Below are positions 5,974 to 8,519 of a DNA stretch of 8,519 nucleotides, piece by piece. Both the position numbers and the translations under genes were made by a program. The stretch is taken from NCBI GenBank assembly GCA_003523945.1, contig DOFS01000471.1, positions 5,820 to 14,338 of the forward strand. Direction: 5' to 3'. Origin of the DNA: Nitrospiraceae bacterium (GTDB lineage: Bacteria > Nitrospirota > Nitrospiria > Nitrospirales > UBA8639). The notes under the pieces were generated by a model, which worked only from the letters and a program-made list of their open reading frames with translations, ran no database searches and was not told where the DNA came from. The first letter of the stretch is position 1; each line of letters starts with the position of its first letter.

Positions 5974-6450
5974 TTATCGAATGCCCCAACGAATCTGATA
6001 AGACAAATCATAACCCCAGTCATTTCTTGCCCCTCCCAATACTGATCCGCTGAAAGAAATACGATAGAGGCCGCTCTCGTGTATGGGAAATTTTATCGTG
6101 CCCCTCTCGGATTGAGATATCATCCTATGGTAGGGGGTGTCCCCAGATGGCGCAGTTCCAACTTTATACAAATGGATGACGAGGGACCCTTTGTGTATCT
6201 GCGTCTCATACTCCGCGAAAAAGTCCTGGCCTTTTACAAAATAAAAGGTGTTGAAGCCCCAGGAATAGCCTGATTGAGTATTGGTAAGTCCGTTTCCATT
6301 GATGGTTCGAGATTCATAGCCCAAGGTGTCCATGATGCCGGTGGTCCACGCCAAAACCATCCCAACTACTAACGTGAACAAAACTCCAAGCCCGCCGACC
6401 ACGACTTTTCCAGAAATTTGGCTTTGCCGTTCTAGAACAACGTTTCCCAT
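5974..6450 (-). CDS. Single-pass membrane-anchored protein of unknown function
   Basis: From the ATG at 6450 this gives 158 residues: a short cytoplasmic N-terminus (MGNVVLERQSQISGK), one membrane helix (about 16-39, VVVGGLGVLFTLVVGMVLAW), and an extracytoplasmic domain of about 115 residues. That domain alternates short strands rich in aromatic and glycine residues (YSWGFNTFYFVKGQDFFAEY, then GSLVIHLYKVG, SGLYRISFSGSVL and WGYDLSYQIRWG), suggesting a beta-sandwich. The end-of-domain GLYRISFSG pattern recalls prepeptidase or GOLD-like sandwiches, but no family can be named. The frame extends upstream to an ATG at 6561 and a TTG at 6582, adding a basic, arginine-rich leader; I preferred 6450 because the leader looks atypical and GGA lies seven bases before that ATG. 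The last strand ends at the stop, so the domain appears complete. Confidence 0.65.
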   Translation of the reverse strand: MGNVVLERQSQISGKVVVGGLGVLFTLVVGMVLAWTTGIMDTLGYESRTINGNGLTNTQSGYSWGFNTFYFVKGQDFFAEYETQIHKGSLVIHLYKVGTAPSGDTPYHRMISQSERGTIKFPIHESGLYRISFSGSVLGGARNDWGYDLSYQIRWGIR

Positions 6451-6687
6451 AATTATTCCATTTTGATGTTGGTTCTCATTTTTCCCATGCCGGATCCACC
6501 TGGTGAATCCTTTAGGAATTATCGGCCCCATCCCCAACTTCCTTAATCTTTGCAAGGCCATGTCGATGCGGTTCCGGCCCAAGGCGGTGGCGAAAGGACT
6601 ATCCGGCGATTGCGGCCTTTAGAGTCTGGGGAGGGTCGTGGAGCCCAAGAATTTGCTGGGTCGGGTTTGACGAAGTAGGCGACAGCT

Positions 6688-7506
6688 TTACGATTCTGAA
6701 TAAAATACGAGCTGAATCCCGATAGTCACGACAAAGAGTGCCCACAGGATTTTGAACGCCAATTGGACGCGGGAGGTGGTCTGCAACGCGGCATGGGATC
6801 GTGGTATGAACTCGCCGGCAAACCAGGCTAGGCCACCAGCCAAGGCCAATGTGCCCATGATGTTATGGTGAGTCTGAATGTCGTGGCCACCTGGATGGAG
6901 GCCATGCATGTGGCGAAACAACATGAGGCCACCGACCAGTGCAAAACCCGGCAGAAGTGATCGCCAGAACAGATGAGAAAATTTTCCAGCATGAAGGAAC
7001 CCTTCCACTAGGCCGACAGCCAAGGCCAGGATGCCGAATATTTTGTGTTGCAGAATTTCCGGATCTTTCCCGGATAAGGTTTCGGCTAATGTCCATGAGC
7101 CAATGGGCCATGCCAAATGATCGCTCCAGATCAACAGGAAGATTCCTGTTCCAATTAGTAAACCCGGTAACAGCCAACGAACCCACATTAATGCCTGCCA
7201 GCCCGTTACTGTTTGCCATTCACTGAGACCCATTAGAATGACACCGACTCCAATGAGCGCATGGTTGAATTCGCTATACGCAATCCCTTCCGGGGAGCCT
7301 TCCCATTGTCCGACCTGCGGAGCAGCGTCCTGATGGCGGACGAAGTGGTTGTGGTGAATTTCTTCCTCCGAAATGCTGTGTGGTTCGGCCCAGGCGGAAG
7401 GTAGTCCAAGGTGCAGCTCGTGGTTTATTGGTTCCCATAGGCCTTGAATAAGCAGTAACCCGACAAAAACCTTATAGAGCCAGGTAAAGAGGAAAGTAGA
7501 AGGCAT
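6688..7506 (-). CDS. Histidine-rich six-helix membrane protein, possibly metal- or heme-binding
   Basis: About 272 residues from the ATG at 7506. An N-terminal hydrophobic segment (about 8-24) is followed by a LPSAWA-EP site that could be cleaved, then a loop rich in His and Glu (EEEIHHNHFVRHQD), then six membrane helices. Histidines sit at helix starts and ends: FNHALIG, LQHKIFGILAL, GFLHAGKFSH, FRHMHGLHPGGHD and IQTHHNIMGTLALAGG. This arrangement, with repeated QHxxFG and HHNxxG elements, loosely recalls copper-resistance (CopD-like) membrane proteins and b-type heme proteins, but I see no defining motif. An upstream ATG at 7614 would add 36 residues without a ribosome site; the 7506 ATG has GAGG close by, although spacing is short. 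It follows thiI on the same strand after about 200 bases and precedes the anchored protein at 5974. Confidence 0.75.
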   Translation of the reverse strand: MPSTFLFTWLYKVFVGLLLIQGLWEPINHELHLGLPSAWAEPHSISEEEIHHNHFVRHQDAAPQVGQWEGSPEGIAYSEFNHALIGVGVILMGLSEWQTVTGWQALMWVRWLLPGLLIGTGIFLLIWSDHLAWPIGSWTLAETLSGKDPEILQHKIFGILALAVGLVEGFLHAGKFSHLFWRSLLPGFALVGGLMLFRHMHGLHPGGHDIQTHHNIMGTLALAGGLAWFAGEFIPRSHAALQTTSRVQLAFKILWALFVVTIGIQLVFYSES

Positions 7507-7709
7507 GATCCTCACGTTTTCCTCAATGAAGATTTTCCTTTGGTCATGGTTTTTCCAATGTAGGGGGGGTGGAGGATGATCTCTTGCTGAAACTAGAAAA
7601 TAGGATTCGAGCATTTCGCTAAATAGAATGGGCCATATCGCTTATTCAGAGTATGGACGGTTAGCGTCTGATGGTGTGCGGTGGTTTTAACGTGTGAAGA
7701 AGCAATCAC

Positions 7710-8519
7710 TTATGGTGCCCTTCGATCCATCCGTTCTGCATGGGAAAAGGTGACCAGTTCCTTTTCCTGTAGGCTTTGTTGAACGAGTCCTGGAATGTCG
7801 AGGTCTTGCTCGACCTTGAGGATATGGGGTAACTGGCAGCGTGTTTGGGGGTGTTTGGGGACAAAGAGAGTGCAGCAATCCTGATCGGGTTCTATGGAGG
7901 TCTCAAAAGACCCCAGGGCTTGAGCCTGTTGCGTGATTTCCAGCTTATCCATCCCGATGAGCGGTCGAAGAATGGGAAGTGACGTCGCTTCGTTAATGAC
8001 GGAAATATTTTCTGGCGTTTGGGATGCTACTTGACCCAGGCTGTCCCCGGTGGTGAGGGCCCATGCCTCCTCCTCCTTGGCAATCCGTTCGGCGATGCGG
8101 AGCATCAGGCGACGGTAGAGCACTACGCGAACGGGTGGCGGCGTATTGATGACGACTTGGCTTTGGATTTCACCAAAGGGGATAAGATAAAGGCGGGAAT
8201 ACAGTTGGTACTTCGTAAGCAGCGCGACCTGATCCCGGACTTTTTCCTCAGAGACCCGTGAGAGATAGGGGCGACCGTGAAAATGCACAAAGACGGCTTT
8301 ACAGCCACGTTTCATCATGCGATAGGCTGCCACTGGAGAATCGATGCCCCCGGAAATGAGGCAGATGACTTTTCCCCCGGTCCCCGTTGGCAGTCCCCCG
8401 GGACCCGCGTCGCGGTGACAGGAATAGTAGGCGTAGGGCGGGACTAATTCCACCAAGATCGACATGTCGGGGTGTGAAAGGTTGACTCGCTTGCCCGTAT
8501 GGTTGGCGACGGCTGTCCC
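7710..8519 (-). CDS. thiI: tRNA 4-thiouridine / thiazole sulfurtransferase ThiI (5' end outside window)
   Basis: ThiI activates tRNA uridine-8 by adenylation and inserts sulfur, and also supplies sulfur for thiamine thiazole in many bacteria. The frame is open to the right edge; the last residues of the THUMP region are visible (NHTGKRVNLSHPDMSILVEL), so the ATG at 8465 is internal and not the start. About 269 codons are present of an expected total near 390-400. The pyrophosphatase-loop motif SGGIDSPVAAYRM (8352-8314) follows a GTGGK lead-in, then TGDSLGQVASQT and the conserved CC-LF-PKHP-T segment (DQDCCTLFVPKHPQT). The protein ends soon after, so it is the short form without the C-terminal rhodanese domain found in E. 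coli ThiI; sulfur must reach it from a cysteine desulfurase directly. A 10-base tandem GTGTTTGGGG at 7841-7860 lies within the conserved PKHPQT codons and does not disturb the frame. Confidence 0.95.
   Translation of the reverse strand, partial: GTAVANHTGKRVNLSHPDMSILVELVPPYAYYSCHRDAGPGGLPTGTGGKVICLISGGIDSPVAAYRMMKRGCKAVFVHFHGRPYLSRVSEEKVRDQVALLTKYQLYSRLYLIPFGEIQSQVVINTPPPVRVVLYRRLMLRIAERIAKEEEAWALTTGDSLGQVASQTPENISVINEATSLPILRPLIGMDKLEITQQAQALGSFETSIEPDQDCCTLFVPKHPQTRCQLPHILKVEQDLDIPGLVQQSLQEKELVTFSHAERMDRRAP
7841..7860. repeat. 10-base tandem duplication inside thiI
   Basis: GTGTTTGGGG occurs twice in tandem (7841-7850, 7851-7860). The encoded residues still match the family pattern, so it is likely a chance result of Pro, Lys and His codons. 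Confidence 0.6.

Overview
The window looks like ordinary chromosome from a Gram-negative bacterium of roughly 50% GC. The best-recognised genes are housekeeping: an RluD-type pseudouridine synthase, a MgtE magnesium transporter and a ThiI 4-thiouridine/thiazole sulfurtransferase without a rhodanese tail. The style of the poorly characterised membrane proteins and of the intergenic block near the left end reminds me of Nitrospirota (Nitrospira-like), but this is an impression from protein style and not a demonstrated assignment. No transposase, integrase, CRISPR array, rRNA, tRNA or phage gene was found.

Left part (1-1217). A leftward gene begins at 120 and runs off the left edge; its first 40 residues look like a signal peptide or membrane anchor and it has a good Shine-Dalgarno. 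Behind it lies an AT-rich array of GTAAAGA motifs (about 198-334) plus a perfect inverted GTAAAGA/TCTTTAC dyad (134-150) just upstream of its ribosome binding site. From about 340 to 730 is a block open in several frames on both strands, more like a dispersed intergenic repeat than a gene. From about 798 to 1111 (minus strand) there are broken hydrophobic reading frames that may be a decayed small membrane protein. No intact gene is supported between 121 and 1217.

Middle part (1218-4209). rluD (plus strand) converges on a polytopic membrane protein of unknown function (minus strand), with a small dyad between their 3' ends. Upstream of the membrane protein on the same strand is a 103-residue DUF2007 plus zinc-ribbon protein, separated from it by a strong hairpin. 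A 346-base gap with one doubtful plus-strand small frame follows.

Right part (4210-8519). mgtE (minus) is divergent from a probable 53-residue basic small protein (5769-5930, plus) with an excellent ribosome binding site and a dyad over its likely promoter. Next come three leftward genes: a single-pass membrane-anchored protein of unknown function, a histidine-rich six-helix membrane protein that may bind metal or heme, and the 3' part of thiI, which runs off the right edge.

The genes do not form one recognisable pathway; apart from the leftward run they look like independent units. I see no defence island or novel multi-gene system. The items most worth a second look are the GTAAAGA array, the small protein divergent from mgtE, the conserved but unassigned membrane protein at 2270-3442, and the histidine-rich membrane protein.
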